A DNA stretch of 64,000 nt from Streptomyces antimycoticus (GTDB lineage: Bacteria; Actinomycetota; Actinomycetes; Streptomycetales; Streptomycetaceae). The translations under genes and the position numbers were made by a program. Under the pieces are notes generated by a model. That model did no database searches and was not told the DNA's origin. It saw only the letters and a list, made by a program, of their open reading frames with translations. The stretch lies in the NCBI RefSeq assembly GCF_005405925.1, contig NZ_BJHV01000001.1, positions 5,084,001 through 5,148,000 of the forward strand. Reading direction: 5' to 3'. Below, piece by piece: positions 43,028 to 52,278 of the stretch (positions within the stretch are counted from its first letter, which is position 1; each line of letters opens with the position of its first letter).

Positions 43028-43031
43028 GGGG

Positions 43032-43460
43032 CTAGGACACCAGAGGCTGGGGTGACGTCGGCCAGCTCATCCGGATCACTCCACCGGACTCGCTGGTCGT
43101 CACCTCGACATCGTCGACGAGCCCGCTGATGACGGCGAGACCCATCTCGTCCTCGCCCTCGGCCTCGTCGTCCATCTCCGGATGGGAGCCGGACGCCAGG
43201 GCCGCCGAGGTCGGGGATTCGTCACCGACCTCGATGGAGAACTTCTTCTCCTCCTCGGTCAGCGACACCCGCACCGGTGCCTCCACCCCATTGCTCAGGT
43301 GGAGCCCGACCGCACGCGTGCACGCCTCGCCGACCGCGAGCCGCACCTCGTCGAGCACGGCCTCATCCACCCCCGCCCGACGCGCCACGGCGGCCGCGAC
43401 AAGACGAGCGGTCCTGACATGCTCAGGCAGCGCGCTGAAGCGGAGTTCGACGGTGGCCAT
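43032..43460 (-). CDS. apgA: Anti-sigma factor / HATPase protein (BldG partner)
   Basis: A 142-residue protein of the RsbW/SpoIIAB kinase-fold type with a GHKL ATPase domain (LDEVRLAVGEACTRAVGLH as N-box). The G1 region is poor (DEMGLAVISGLVDDVE), and an acidic insert (HPEMDDEAEGEDE) replaces the ATP lid, so kinase activity may be weak. In Streptomyces coelicolor the gene after bldG encodes an anti-sigma partner of BldG; I recall the name ApgA. ATG at 43460 with GAGGGGGATGG upstream. Same strand as bldG, 92 bases downstream. The tandem repeats start 4 bases after its stop. Confidence 0.85.
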   Translation of the reverse strand: MATVELRFSALPEHVRTARLVAAAVARRAGVDEAVLDEVRLAVGEACTRAVGLHLSNGVEAPVRVSLTEEEKKFSIEVGDESPTSAALASGSHPEMDDEAEGEDEMGLAVISGLVDDVEVTTSESGGVIRMSWPTSPQPLVS

Positions 43461-43552
43461 GCCATCCCCCTCGGGCGTATGGGCGTGCTTGTCGGGAGGG
43501 CCGGGCGTACGCCGCCCGGAACCCCCTTCTGTGTCTTCCTTCGGCGATCTTG

Positions 43553-43894
43553 TCAGTCGGTCGCCGCGACAGCGTCCTCGACCGAGGTGTGAATCGGGAA
43601 CACCTTGGTCAGGCCGGTGATGCGGAAGATCTTCAGAATGCGCTCCTGGTTGCAAACCAGGCGCAGCGAGCCCTCGTGGGCCCGCACTCGCTTGAGCCCG
43701 CCGACGAGCACGCCGAGTCCGGTGGAGTCGAGAAAGTCGACGCCCTCCATGTCGACGACCAGGTGGTAGTTGCCGTCGTTGACAAGCTCGACCAGCTGCT
43801 CGCGCAGCTTGGGCGCGGTGTATACATCAATCTCGCCACCGACCTCGACGACCGTGCGGTCATCGACGGTCCGAGTCGACAGGGACAGGTCCAC
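43553..43894 (-). CDS. bldG: Anti-anti-sigma factor BldG (STAS domain)
   Basis: A 113-residue STAS-domain protein. The phosphorylation site S57 is in [13 protein letters not shown], and the body ([28 protein letters not shown]) is as I remember for Streptomyces BldG. BldG is needed for aerial growth and antibiotic production; unphosphorylated BldG binds anti-sigma factors and so frees sigma factors. GTG start at 43894 with GGAGGA 6 bases upstream. A longer in-frame start at 43963 would run into the divergent helicase gene and is not favoured. Only 54 bases separate the two start codons, so the promoters overlap or lie inside the other gene. Confidence 0.95.
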   Translation of the reverse strand: MDLSLSTRTVDDRTVVEVGGEIDVYTAPKLREQLVELVNDGNYHLVVDMEGVDFLDSTGLGVLVGGLKRVRAHEGSLRLVCNQERILKIFRITGLTKVFPIHTSVEDAVAATD

Positions 43895-43948
43895 GGATCC
43901 TCCAGCACCTTGCATCGAGCGGTCGCCCCCCATGGATCGGCAGCCGCG

Positions 43949-46405
43949 ATGGCATTCAATCACTTACCAGCAGGCGTGCACGACGCCTTGAGACCATTGT
44001 CCGTCAGACCAGTGACACACTCGGTGTCGATGGCCCACGACCAAATCCCGCGGCAGGCGGGCATACACCCCTCACCCCGGGCCGTCCTCGGTCGGCTGAG
44101 CACCGGGGCGGGCCGGGGCGCGCGCATCACTCATACGGAGCACTTGCCCCCGCGTCCGGGAACCCATGCCGACTGGCCCTCGGCGATCCGGCCGGAGGTG
44201 ATCAACGCCATTCGCGCGGCCGGCATCGATCGCCCGTGGGCTCACCAGGCGCGTACGGCCGAACACGCGCTGCGCGGGGATTCCGTGGTCGTGGCCACCG
44301 GAACCGCCTCCGGCAAATCCCTCGCCTATCTGGCCCCCGTCCTCAGCACCCTGCTGGATGGCTCGGAGGCGCCCAACGGGCGGGGGACGACCGCCCTGTA
44401 CCTCTCCCCCACCAAGGCGCTGGCCGCCGACCAGCGCCGCGCGGTGTCCGGGCTCACCGCCCCGCTGGGCACCGGCATCCGGGCGGCGGTCTACGACGGC
44501 GACACGCCCGTGGAGGAGCGCGAGTGGGTCCGCCAGTACGCGAACTATGTGCTCACCAACCCCGACATGCTCCACCGCGGCATCCTGCCCGGCCACCCCA
44601 GATGGTCCTCCTTCCTGCGCGCGCTGCGCTATGTGGTGATCGACGAATGCCACACCTACCGGGGTGTCTTCGGCTCCCATGTGGCCCAGGTGCTGCGCAG
44701 GCTGCGCCGCGTCTGCGCCCGCTACGGCTCCTCGCCGGTGTTCCTGCTCGCCTCGGCCACCGCCTCCGACCCGGCGGTCGCCGCGAGCCGGCTGACCGGC
44801 GTGCCCGTGGTGGAGATCACCGAGGACGGCTCGCCCCGCGGCGAGGTCGTCTTCGCCCTCTGGGAGCCGCCGCTGACCGAGCTCCACGGCGAGCAGGGCG
44901 CCCCTGTGCGCCGCACGGCCACGGCCGAGTCCGCGGACCTGCTCACCGACCTGGCCGTCCAGGGCGTCCGTACGGTCACCTTCGTGCGCTCCCGGCGGGG
45001 CGCGGAGCTCATCGCGCTCATCGCCCAGGAGCGGCTCGCGGAGGTGGACCGCTCGCTGCCGGACCGGATCGCCGCCTATCGCGGCGGCTATCTCCCCGAG
45101 GAGCGCCGCGCCCTGGAGAGGGCCCTCCACTCCGGTGAGCTGCTGGGGCTCGCCGCCACCACCGCCCTGGAGCTGGGGATGGACATCGCCGGGCTGGACG
45201 CCGTGGTCGTGGCGGGCTACCCCGGCACCCGCGCCTCCCTGTGGCAGCAGGCCGGGCGGGCCGGGCGCACCGGCGAAGGGGCCCTGGCGATCCTGGTCGC
45301 CAGGGACGACCCGCTGGACACCTATCTCGTCCACCATCCGGACGCCCTCTTCCGACAGCCGGTGGAGTCCACCGTCCTGGACCCGGACAACCCGTACGTC
45401 CTCGCGCCGCACCTGTGCGCGGCCGCGGCCGAGCTTCCGCTCACCGAGCCGGACCTGGAGCTCTTCGGCCCCGCCACCGAGGAACTGATGCCGCAGCTGG
45501 AGCAGCGCAAGCTGCTGCGACGCCGGGCGACCGCCTGGCACTGGACCCGCCGTGAGCGCGCCGCCGACCTCACCGACATCCGCGGGGCGGGCGGCAGCCC
45601 GGTCCAGGTCGTGGAGGCAGCGACCGGACGGCTCCTGGGCACCGTGGACGCCGCAGCGGCCCACACCACCGTCCACGAGGGCGCCGTCCACCTCCATCAG
45701 GGCCGGAGCTATCTCGTCAGGCAGCTCGACCTCGACGACTCGGTCGCCCTGGTGGAGGAGGCCGCTCCGCCCTACTCGACCACGGCCCGCGACACCACGG
45801 CGATCTCCATCCTGGAGACCACCACCGAGGTCCCCTGGGGGGACGCGCGGCTGTGCTTCGGCTCGGTCGAGGTCACCAACCAGGTGGTCTCCTTTCTGCG
45901 CCGCAAGCTGATCACCGGTGAGGTCCTCGGCGAGTCCAAGCTCGACCTTCCGCCGCGCACCCTGCGCACCCGGGCCGTGTGGTGGACGGTCACCGACGAC
46001 CAGCTCGAGGAGGCCAGGGTGCACCCCCAGGCCCTCGGCGGCGCCCTGCACGCCGCCGAGCACGCCTCGATCGGCATCCTGCCGCTCTTCGCCACCTGTG
46101 ACCGCTGGGACATCGGCGGGGTGTCCGTCCCGCTGCATCCCGACACACTGCTGCCGACCGTCTTCGTGTACGACGGGCATCCGGGTGGCGCGGGCTTCGC
46201 CGAGCGCGCCTTCCACACCGCCGCCCGCTGGCTGGCCGCCACCCGCGAGGCGATCGCCGCCTGCGAGTGCGAGGCGGGATGCCCGTCCTGCATCCAGTCG
46301 CCCAAGTGCGGCAACGGCAACGACCCGCTGGACAAGAAGGCCGCCATCCGCCTGCTGACGACCCTGCTCGCCGGGGCCGCGGAGCAGCCGCCGGCCGCCG
46401 AGTGA
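43949..46405 (+). CDS. DEAD/DEAH-box helicase with DUF1998/zinc C-terminus; TTA at codon 6
   Basis: An 818-residue superfamily 2 helicase. Walker A is [15 protein letters not shown], motif II is [11 protein letters not shown], motif III is LASATASDP, and motif VI is [12 protein letters not shown]. The C-terminus carries a four-Cys cluster ([20 protein letters not shown]) typical of the DUF1998/YprA-like group. The ATG is [14 protein letters not shown], and Leu6 is the rare TTA codon (43964-43966), read only by the bldA tRNA in Streptomyces. It is divergent from bldG and head-to-head with the Tad-like operon, the conserved 'helicase/secretion neighbourhood'. Probably a DNA repair or processing helicase; its link to the pilus genes is unexplained. 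Confidence 0.92.
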   Translation: MAFNHLPAGVHDALRPLSVRPVTHSVSMAHDQIPRQAGIHPSPRAVLGRLSTGAGRGARITHTEHLPPRPGTHADWPSAIRPEVINAIRAAGIDRPWAHQARTAEHALRGDSVVVATGTASGKSLAYLAPVLSTLLDGSEAPNGRGTTALYLSPTKALAADQRRAVSGLTAPLGTGIRAAVYDGDTPVEEREWVRQYANYVLTNPDMLHRGILPGHPRWSSFLRALRYVVIDECHTYRGVFGSHVAQVLRRLRRVCARYGSSPVFLLASATASDPAVAASRLTGVPVVEITEDGSPRGEVVFALWEPPLTELHGEQGAPVRRTATAESADLLTDLAVQGVRTVTFVRSRRGAELIALIAQERLAEVDRSLPDRIAAYRGGYLPEERRALERALHSGELLGLAATTALELGMDIAGLDAVVVAGYPGTRASLWQQAGRAGRTGEGALAILVARDDPLDTYLVHHPDALFRQPVESTVLDPDNPYVLAPHLCAAAAELPLTEPDLELFGPATEELMPQLEQRKLLRRRATAWHWTRRERAADLTDIRGAGGSPVQVVEAATGRLLGTVDAAAAHTTVHEGAVHLHQGRSYLVRQLDLDDSVALVEEAAPPYSTTARDTTAISILETTTEVPWGDARLCFGSVEVTNQVVSFLRRKLITGEVLGESKLDLPPRTLRTRAVWWTVTDDQLEEARVHPQALGGALHAAEHASIGILPLFATCDRWDIGGVSVPLHPDTLLPTVFVYDGHPGGAGFAERAFHTAARWLAATREAIAACECEAGCPSCIQSPKCGNGNDPLDKKAAIRLLTTLLAGAAEQPPAAE

Positions 46406-46441
46406 GCGCTCCCCACCGCCCGGTGCCGACGGTGGTCCGGT

Positions 46442-46783
46442 GACGGAAGTGCCCGCAGGCCCCGCCCGCGCCCTGGCCCGGAGGGTGAACGGGCCGGTGT
46501 GCACCTCCGCCGTGAGATCCGCGATCTCACCGCTCAGGGCGCATCGCACCACGCGCGCCCCCTGGGCGGAGGCCACCCGTCGGGCCAGACCGCAAGCCGT
46601 ACGAGCCCCTTCCAGGCCGTGGTCCGCCGCCGCGAGCGCCGCCAGGTCGGCGGCTCCGCCCGCCCGATGGCGCGCCACCATGGCCTGCCCGGCCGCCAGT
46701 ACGACCGCGAACACCGCGCACAGGGCCGTCGCGGCCAGCGCCGCCCAGACGGTGGCCGACCCCCGGTCGTCCGTCCTTTTCAC
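46442..46783 (-). CDS. Rv3654c-type TadE-like protein with no nearby stop (run-on frame)
   Basis: The conserved part is about 114 residues: VKRTDDRGSATVWAALAATA starts a single hydrophobic helix, then GGAADLAALAAADHG and a short beta region. This matches the 'helicase/secretion neighbourhood TadE-like' family. GTG start at 46783 overlapping the TadE stop (GTGA). The right-hand coordinate is firm; the left end given is where family similarity stops. In this frame no stop codon occurs until 44072, so the frame runs about 2.4 kb further, antisense to the helicase gene. Either a true very long C-terminus exists, or a stop has been lost or a frameshift hides it. Confidence 0.65.
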
Positions 46784-47178
46784 GGGACCGCCTCCCGGGC
46801 CGCACCACCCGCGTCCACCGCGCCCACCGTGTCCTCGGCGAGCGCGGCCGCCTCGCCGCGCAGATTCACCGCCAGAGCGCCGGGACCGACGGCATGGGTC
46901 CGGACCCGCACCCGCACCAGGTCTCCCTCCTGCCACAGCTCGACCCGCGCTCCATCGGGTGCGGCCGAGCGGGCGGCGGCCATCGCGTCCGCCCTCGGCT
47001 CCGAACGCGCCGCCGCCCTCGCCCCTGCCCTGGCCGCGTCCACGCACTGAAGCTGCGCGGCCGCGGCCATCAGCCCCCAGATCAACGTCAGGGCGAACAG
47101 CGCCAGCACCGGCAGCGCGACCGCCGTCTCCGCCGTGACAAAGCCGCTGTCCCGCCCCCTGCGCTGCGTTCTTGGCAC
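46780..47178 (-). CDS. TadE-family pseudopilin-like protein
   Basis: A 132-residue protein with the TadE hallmark RGRDSGFVTAETAVALPVLALFALTLIWGL: the Glu after the processing-like site and one hydrophobic helix. Minor pilins of this kind help start assembly of Flp/Tad pili. The GTG at 47178 gives the usual length and a fitting N-terminus. The frame remains open upstream through the 15-bp repeat array to 47463, which would add 95 residues of Gly/Leu/Pro/Arg repeats. Confidence 0.75.
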   Translation of the reverse strand: MPRTQRRGRDSGFVTAETAVALPVLALFALTLIWGLMAAAAQLQCVDAARAGARAAARSEPRADAMAAARSAAPDGARVELWQEGDLVRVRVRTHAVGPGALAVNLRGEAAALAEDTVGAVDAGGAAREAVP

Positions 47179-47400
47179 GCCCCGGGGTCCTAGGACGCCC
47201 CGGGGTCCTAGGACGCCTCGGGCCCTCGGGACGCCCTGGGTCCATGGGAGGCCACGGGTCGTCGGGAGGCCATGGGTCCTCGGGAGGCCCGGGGGTCTCG
47301 GGAGGCCCGAGGTTCTCTGGAGGCCCGAGGTCCTCGGGAGGCCCGAGGTTCTCGGGGCGCTCCGAGTCCTTGCGAGGCCCCGGAGCCTTGGGACGCCCCG
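47179..47400. repeat. Degenerate 15-bp minisatellite between the pilin and TadE genes
   Basis: About 14 copies of a 15-base unit resembling GGTCCTCGGGAGGCC (plus strand) fill this gap. The first units near TadE are GGGTCCTAGGACGCC repeated almost exactly. Because the unit is a multiple of three, the TadE frame stays open and would encode repeats of the GLPRT type. It is either an N-terminal extension, a leader with strong RNA structure, or a hypervariable spacer. Confidence 0.75.
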
Positions 47401-47449
47401 CGCGCCGCTACTGGCGCGCGAACCCATCAGCTCCGCCGTCCCCGGCGCC

Positions 47450-47647
47450 TCAGAACTGCGCATCGAGCGCCCGTCCGATGACCGACTGCAGCGCGCCGCT
47501 GACGGTCCCGCTGGTCACCACCTTGTAGAGCACCGCGGCGAAACCGCATGCCGCGATCGTTCCCATTGCGTACTCGGCGGTGGCCATGCCCGCCTCGGCC
47601 TGCGCACGCGCCGCTGCGTACCGCCGTACCCACCACTGCTTCACCAT
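47450..47647 (-). CDS. DUF4244 pilin-like protein
   Basis: A 65-residue protein: MVKQWWVRRYAAARAQAEAG then MATAEYAMGTIAACGFAAVLYKVV. The Gly-Met junction followed by Ala/Thr, the +5 Glu (AEY) and the hydrophobic helix match Flp-type prepilins cleaved by a TadV-like peptidase. It is the probable major pilin of this Tad system. ATG at 47647 preceded by AGGGGG. No prepilin peptidase gene is in the window. Confidence 0.85.
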   Translation of the reverse strand: MVKQWWVRRYAAARAQAEAGMATAEYAMGTIAACGFAAVLYKVVTSGTVSGALQSVIGRALDAQF

Positions 47648-47689
47648 GTCGGCCCCCTGTCCTCTCCGCGGTGTCACTGACCGCGGTTC

Positions 47690-47785
47690 GTCGCTCGTCG
47701 TTCGTCGTTCGCCGTGCTGTTGTCGTGCCGCTGTCGTTGGCTGGTGTGGTTGTTGCTGGTGTGATTGGTGCTGGTGTGATTGGTG
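47690..47785. repeat. Short direct repeats upstream of the pilin gene
   Basis: Two exact copies of GCTGGTGTGATTGGT (47755-47769, 47770-47784) and TCGTCGTT-type repeats (about 47690-47715) lie in the 151-base gap before the pilin gene on the minus strand. This may be a separate promoter or leader that lets the pilin be made in larger amounts than the ATPase and platform proteins. Confidence 0.65.
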
Positions 47786-47798
47786 GTCTCGCCGGTGT

Positions 47799-48641
47799 TC
47801 AGGGGCCGTCGCCCATCAGGCCGCGGGCCAGCCCGATCATCACCGGGGCCAAGCCGACCAGCAGGAACGCGGGAAGAAAGCAGCCCGCGAGCGGTGCGTT
47901 GACCAGCACACCGGTGCGGTCGGCCCGTCTCATCGCGGCCCGCCCCTGCACAGCCCGGCATTCGGCCGCCAGCCGGGACACCGGCTCCACCGCCGGGGCG
48001 CCCGTTGTCCCGGCGCGTTCCAGGGCGCGCGCCAGTCCCTGCGCTCCGGGCAGAGCTCCGATGCGCCCCCAGGCATGGACCGGTTCGCCTCCCAGCCGCA
48101 GCTCCGCCGCGGTCTGGGCAAGCCGCTCGCCGACCGGGCCGCCGAGCGAACCTCCCACCGCCTCCGCCGCCTTCCGCGGGCCCGCTCCGGCCGCCAGGCA
48201 GGCGGTCAGCAGATCGGCGGCCAGCGGGATCTGGCGCGCGGCGAGGGCCTCGAGGTGCCGGTCACGGCCGGAGCGCCCGGCCGTCGAGCGGCGGTGCCGC
48301 TGCCAGCGCCAGAGGCCCCAGGCCGCGGTGAGCCCCAGCACCCACCCCGGCGGCCCTCCGACGAGGACGACGGCGATCGTCACAGCGCCGCCCGGCGCGG
48401 CCCAGAGGGGCAGCGCGCCCGCAGTGGCCCCGGCGCGCCGGCGCCGCCACGGCCGGGCCCTCATCGGCCGCCCGGGCCGGGCCCGCCTCGGCCGCCCGTC
48501 CTCCGCACCCGGAAGCAGCGCCGCCAGCCGTCGTCGGGCGCCCCGCTCCCCATGGGCCTCGACCATCGCCATCACCGTGTACAGGGCGGCCGCCAGGAAG
48601 GACAGCGAAATCCCCAGGCTGTGGACAACTTCAGCGCTCAT
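47799..48641 (-). CDS. Type II secretion F-domain platform protein (TadC-like)
   Basis: A 280-residue membrane protein with an N-terminal helix, two middle helices (about 80-112) and C-terminal helices (about 250-275) around a cytosolic T2SSF domain (IPLAADLLTACLAAGAGPRKAAEAVG; RALERAGTTGAPAVEPVSRLA). It forms the inner-membrane platform of the Tad pilus with the TadB-like protein. ATG at 48641, overlapping the preceding gene by 11 bases. Confidence 0.88.
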   Translation of the reverse strand: MSAEVVHSLGISLSFLAAALYTVMAMVEAHGERGARRRLAALLPGAEDGRPRRARPGRPMRARPWRRRRAGATAGALPLWAAPGGAVTIAVVLVGGPPGWVLGLTAAWGLWRWQRHRRSTAGRSGRDRHLEALAARQIPLAADLLTACLAAGAGPRKAAEAVGGSLGGPVGERLAQTAAELRLGGEPVHAWGRIGALPGAQGLARALERAGTTGAPAVEPVSRLAAECRAVQGRAAMRRADRTGVLVNAPLAGCFLPAFLLVGLAPVMIGLARGLMGDGP

Positions 48642-49557
48642 CGGCCACCGGCCGCCCCGGCTCGCGCGCCGCCCGCACCATCCGGCCGGTCCACACCAGG
48701 CCCGCCCACTCCAGCAGGCCGCCCACCAGGAGGCAGCTCAGCCCGGTTGGGGTGTGCAGCAGCTCATGCAGTGGATTGGAGCCCAGCAGCCCGCCCAGCA
48801 CCAGCCCGACGACGGGCAGCACCGCCAGTGCGACGGCGGTGGCCTTGGCCCCCGCCAACTTGGCGTCCAGGCTCTCCCGCTGGTCCCGCTCGGCGCGCAG
48901 CGCCGCCGCCACCCGGTCGAGACCCGCCGCCAGCCCCGCTCCCTCGTCGACCGCCACCTGCCAGCAGGCCGCGACCCCGGTCAGCCCCTCGGCACCCGGC
49001 AACCGGGCCACCCTCCGCAGCGCGTCCGGCACTTCACCGCCGAACCGGGCCGCGGCTGTCACCAGCCCCCAACGCTCCCTCAGGTGCCCCGGGTCCACCG
49101 CCAGCAGCGCCTCGCCGGGATGCCGCCCGGCCCGCAGCTCGCCCGCCACGACGGCGCAGAGGTCGATCACCCCGGCGGCGCGCCGCACGCGGTCCCGCTC
49201 GCGCCGCCGGGACCGCAGCCACCGGCCGACGACCGGAGTGGCCACCACCGCCCCGAGCAGCGGCAGAACCGACGAGCCCAGCAGCGCGATCACGCATCCG
49301 ACCGGCAGACACAGCAGCTCACGCCCCATCCGCCCGCCGTACCCGACCCGCCAGCGCTCCCGCAGCCAGGCGGTCGTCTCGGACAGCCGCCGCACCGGGT
49401 CGGGCCTCGCCGGCTCGACGGGTCCGCCGCCCGCGAACAGCACCCTCACCCGGCGCAGCTCCCGGTCCCGCCCGGCGAGCAGCCATACAGCCGCCCCCGC
49501 GCACAGCATCGCGGCGCACAGCGCCAGCGCCCCCTGGTCCGCTCCCGCGCCCATCAT
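48631..49557 (-). CDS. Type II secretion F-domain platform protein (TadB-like)
   Basis: A 308-residue membrane protein with N-terminal helices (about 9-27 and 80-105), a cytosolic T2SSF domain (IDLCAVVAGELRAGRHPGEALLAV; WQVAVDEGAGLAAGLDRVAAALRAE) and C-terminal helices. ATG at 49557 overlapping the CpaF stop (ATGA). Partner of the TadC-like protein. Confidence 0.88.
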   Translation of the reverse strand: MMGAGADQGALALCAAMLCAGAAVWLLAGRDRELRRVRVLFAGGGPVEPARPDPVRRLSETTAWLRERWRVGYGGRMGRELLCLPVGCVIALLGSSVLPLLGAVVATPVVGRWLRSRRRERDRVRRAAGVIDLCAVVAGELRAGRHPGEALLAVDPGHLRERWGLVTAAARFGGEVPDALRRVARLPGAEGLTGVAACWQVAVDEGAGLAAGLDRVAAALRAERDQRESLDAKLAGAKATAVALAVLPVVGLVLGGLLGSNPLHELLHTPTGLSCLLVGGLLEWAGLVWTGRMVRAAREPGRPVADER

Positions 49558-50720
49558 GCCGCGCCTCCGCCCCGTGCGCACAGCCGCTGGAGCCGCTGCC
49601 AGCCCACCGTCCGTTCGAAGCCTTCCGGGCTCCAGACGGCCGCGGGGACAGTTGTGACGAAGCCCGCCCGGTCCCGGTCCAGCACATGCAGCTCGGCGAT
49701 CCTGCGCCGCCCGCCGCGGTCCCGCACCAGATGGACCAGGACTGACAGGGCCGCCGCCAACTGGCTGTGCAGCGCGGCCCGGTCCAGACCCGCGGTCGAG
49801 CCGAGCGCCTCCAGCCGCGCGGGAACGTCGGCCGCCGTATTGGCGTGCACGGTGCCGCAGCCGCCCTCATGGCCGGTGTTCAAGGCCCCCAGCAGATCGG
49901 TGACCTCGGCGCCTCTCACCTCTCCGACCACCAGCCGGTCGGGGCGCATCCGCAGCGCCTGCCGCACCAGATCCCGCAGGGTGACCTGGCCTCGGCCCTC
50001 CTGGTTGGCAGGGCGGGTCTCCAGCCGGACCACATGCGGGTGGTCGGGCCGCAGCTCGGCCGAGTCCTCGGCGAGGACGATCCGCTCCTGCGGGCCGACC
50101 AGTCCCAGCAGGGTGCTCAGCAGCGTTGTCTTGCCCGAGCCCGTGCCGCCGCTGATCAGGTAGGACAGCCGGGCGTCCAGCATGGCCCGCAGCAGATGCG
50201 CGCCGCCCGGCGGCACCGTCCCCGCCGCCTCCAGCTCCGCGAGGGAGAACGCCCGGGGGCGCACCACTCGCAGCGACAGACAGGTCGAGCCGACCGCGAC
50301 CGGAGGGAGCACCGCATGCAGCCGTGTCCCATCCGGCAGCCGGGCGTCCACCCACGGCCGGGCGTCGTCCAGCCGCCGCCCGGCCACCGCGGCGAGCCGC
50401 TGCGCGAGCCTGCGCACGGCGGCCGTGTCCACGAAGGTGACGGTTGTGCGCTCCAGCCCCGAACCCCGGTCCACCCACACCTCATCGGGGGCGGTGACCA
50501 GGACGTCCGTGACATCGGGGGCGGCCAGCAGCGGCTCCAGGGGCCCGGTGCCGACCAGCTCCGAGCGCAGCGCCTCCACCACCCCGAGCACCTCGGTGTC
50601 GCCGAGCAGCCGCCCCTCCTCACGCAGGGCCGCCGCCACCCGGGCGGGCGTGGGCTCCGCGCCGCTCCCGGCGAGCCGCAGCCGCACCGCGTCCAGCAGA
50701 TCCGGCGATACGACGCTCAT
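49554..50720 (-). CDS. CpaF/TadA-type secretion ATPase
   Basis: A 388-residue hexameric ATPase powering Tad pilus assembly. Walker A is SGGTGSGKTTLL, Walker B and the Asp box are RIVLAEDSAEL, and the His box is LNTGHEGGCGTVHAN. An N-terminal helical domain (about 1-90) precedes the core. ATG at 50720 overlapping the CpaE-like stop. Matches the 'helicase/secretion neighbourhood ATPase'. Confidence 0.93.
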   Translation of the reverse strand: MSVVSPDLLDAVRLRLAGSGAEPTPARVAAALREEGRLLGDTEVLGVVEALRSELVGTGPLEPLLAAPDVTDVLVTAPDEVWVDRGSGLERTTVTFVDTAAVRRLAQRLAAVAGRRLDDARPWVDARLPDGTRLHAVLPPVAVGSTCLSLRVVRPRAFSLAELEAAGTVPPGGAHLLRAMLDARLSYLISGGTGSGKTTLLSTLLGLVGPQERIVLAEDSAELRPDHPHVVRLETRPANQEGRGQVTLRDLVRQALRMRPDRLVVGEVRGAEVTDLLGALNTGHEGGCGTVHANTAADVPARLEALGSTAGLDRAALHSQLAAALSVLVHLVRDRGGRRRIAELHVLDRDRAGFVTTVPAAVWSPEGFERTVGWQRLQRLCARGGGAA

Positions 50721-51826
50721 GCGGTGACACCTCCCTCGTCGGCGAGGGCACGCGCCCAGAACTCCGCGCAGAACCGGCCGAGCGGTCCGCGGGGGCTGCC
50801 GCCCGGGGGCTCCCCGCCCTCGAACGCGTCCGCCAGGCCGGGCTCCGGCGGCAGCTGTCCGGCCAGCGGCAGCCCGAGCAGCCCCGCGATCTCCTCGTCG
50901 CCGAGCTCCGGTCCGCATGGGCCCCGCACCACCGCGCGCAGGTCCCGCAGCACCATGCCCACCGTGGACGCCACCCGGTGGGCGGCCGCGACCGCTCGCA
51001 GCTCCGCCGGGACGACCAGCAGCCCGAGGTCGATCTGGGCCAGGGCCTCGGCCGCCGCGTCGTCGACGCGGCGCGGCAGATCCACCACCACGACCCCGCC
51101 GCGCCGCCTGGCCGCGGCCAGCACCGCCCGCATCGCGGAGGACGGGATGACGACCGAATCGCCGCGGTCCCAGCTGAGCACCCGCAGCGCGTGCAGCTCG
51201 GGCAGCGACTCCTCCAGAGCGCTTCCGGCGACCCGCCCCCGCGACTCGGCGAAGGCGGGCCATCTCAGCCCCTGCGCGCTCTCGCCGCCGAGCAGCACAT
51301 CGAGCCCGCCGCCCAGCGGATCGCCATCGATCAGCATGGTGCGCCGACCGGAGCGGGCCGCGGTGACCGCCAGGGCGCAGGCGAGAGTGGAGGCGCCAGC
51401 GCCGCCGCGGCCGCCGATGACCCCGATGGTCAGGGCCTGCCGGCCCACGCCCTCGGCGACATCGGCGATCCGGTCCACCAGCCAGGTCTCGGCATCGGGC
51501 AGGAACGCCACGTTGTCCGCGCCGAGCGCCACCGCCCGCCGCCAGATGCCGTGGTCGTCCAGATCGCGTCCGATGAGCAGCACCCCTTCTCTGCGGGCCC
51601 GGTCGCACAGCCGGGCGGCCGAGTCGTCGCCGACCAGAATCAGCGGAGCGGCCTCCCAACTGCCCCGGCGGGTGAGTGCGCCATGTGCCACTTCCGGTTC
51701 GGCTCCGGCCGCCGCGCACAGCCGCAGCAGATCGTCGAGAAGCTCCTCGTCCTCGGTGACGATGAGCGGTCTGCCCCGTTGTCCTTCGGCCGCCGAAGGG
51801 CGTTCCGGTGTGATGGATGCAGTCAC
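50717..51826 (-). CDS. ssd: CpaE-like / septum-site-determining protein (Ssd), ParA-MinD family
   Basis: A 369-residue protein with an N-terminal receiver-like domain lacking a clear phospho-Asp, then a MinD/ParA-type ATPase. The deviant Walker A reads VIGGRGGAGASTLA, with Ala where the usual GKS/T has Lys, as in other Ssd/CpaE proteins of this neighbourhood; MLIDGDPLGGGLDVLL and VVVVDLP follow. Related actinobacterial proteins place Tad pili or affect septum formation. First gene of the operon: GTG at 51826 preceded by GGGAGGGG. Confidence 0.88.
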   Translation of the reverse strand: MTASITPERPSAAEGQRGRPLIVTEDEELLDDLLRLCAAAGAEPEVAHGALTRRGSWEAAPLILVGDDSAARLCDRARREGVLLIGRDLDDHGIWRRAVALGADNVAFLPDAETWLVDRIADVAEGVGRQALTIGVIGGRGGAGASTLACALAVTAARSGRRTMLIDGDPLGGGLDVLLGGESAQGLRWPAFAESRGRVAGSALEESLPELHALRVLSWDRGDSVVIPSSAMRAVLAAARRRGGVVVVDLPRRVDDAAAEALAQIDLGLLVVPAELRAVAAAHRVASTVGMVLRDLRAVVRGPCGPELGDEEIAGLLGLPLAGQLPPEPGLADAFEGGEPPGGSPRGPLGRFCAEFWARALADEGGVTA

Positions 51827-52278
51827 GATCCCCTCCCATATCCGTTACGCGCTCTCACTCCCGCGAACAGCGAGTGCGAGCACCGCGGAGAATCACCGTG
51901 CTGCGATCCAGAAAATCTTGGGGATCTTGGTCCAAAACTGTGGACAACTCATCACTTGTGAATATCCCAGTCACCTAAAGCAGTGACTTCCGGAGAGCAG
52001 CCTAGCGATTACGTACGGTTACCGCTCAAGCTGTGGAGAGGCGGGGCCACACGGGCCCGAGGGGGAGGAGCAAGATCTCGTGAGAACGCCGAAAACGCGT
52101 CCGGACATGCGACGACCCCCGCCGGGGGGGAGAGCGGGGGTCGTCCCCACGGCCGACTCGGGGGGGAGGAGTCGGGCCGGGTTAGCACGGTCGCGAACGA
52201 TCCGTGACTTCCATGGTGTACCCGAGAGCCTTCTCAGGCAAACCCACGCGCCTGAGCTTACGCCGAATGGTGGGCCCT
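51827..52278. other. Promoter region between the Tad operon and the HAD gene, with a stem-loop
   Basis: A divergent gap of 452 bases. The part near the Tad operon is AT-richer (51880-51990) and probably holds its promoter. A strong 12-bp stem (GACGACCCCCGC, 52111-52122, with GCGGGGGTCGTC, 52134-52145) lies about 130 bases before the HAD start. It may be an attenuator or a leader structure. No gene is supported here. Confidence 0.55.

Larger units (their letters stand above)
42166..43031. other. 866-bp gene-poor, repeat-rich gap between hppA and the anti-sigma gene
   Basis: No coding frame here has a believable start, codon bias and family match. It holds an AT-rich patch (about 42340-42430) with 13-bp direct repeats, then a region of degenerate repeats built on GCAGGACCCG and AGCCCA (about 42720-42900), then three 41-bp tandem repeats. 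Short open frames such as 42538-42831 (+) and 42462-42875 (-) are low-complexity and not accepted as genes. The AT-rich patch may be the promoter of hppA. Confidence 0.6.

Noticed and set aside
52204..52278. Longer N-terminus of the HAD hydrolase from 52204
   Set aside because: The extra residues are not typical of the family and the upstream start has a poor ribosome-binding site.
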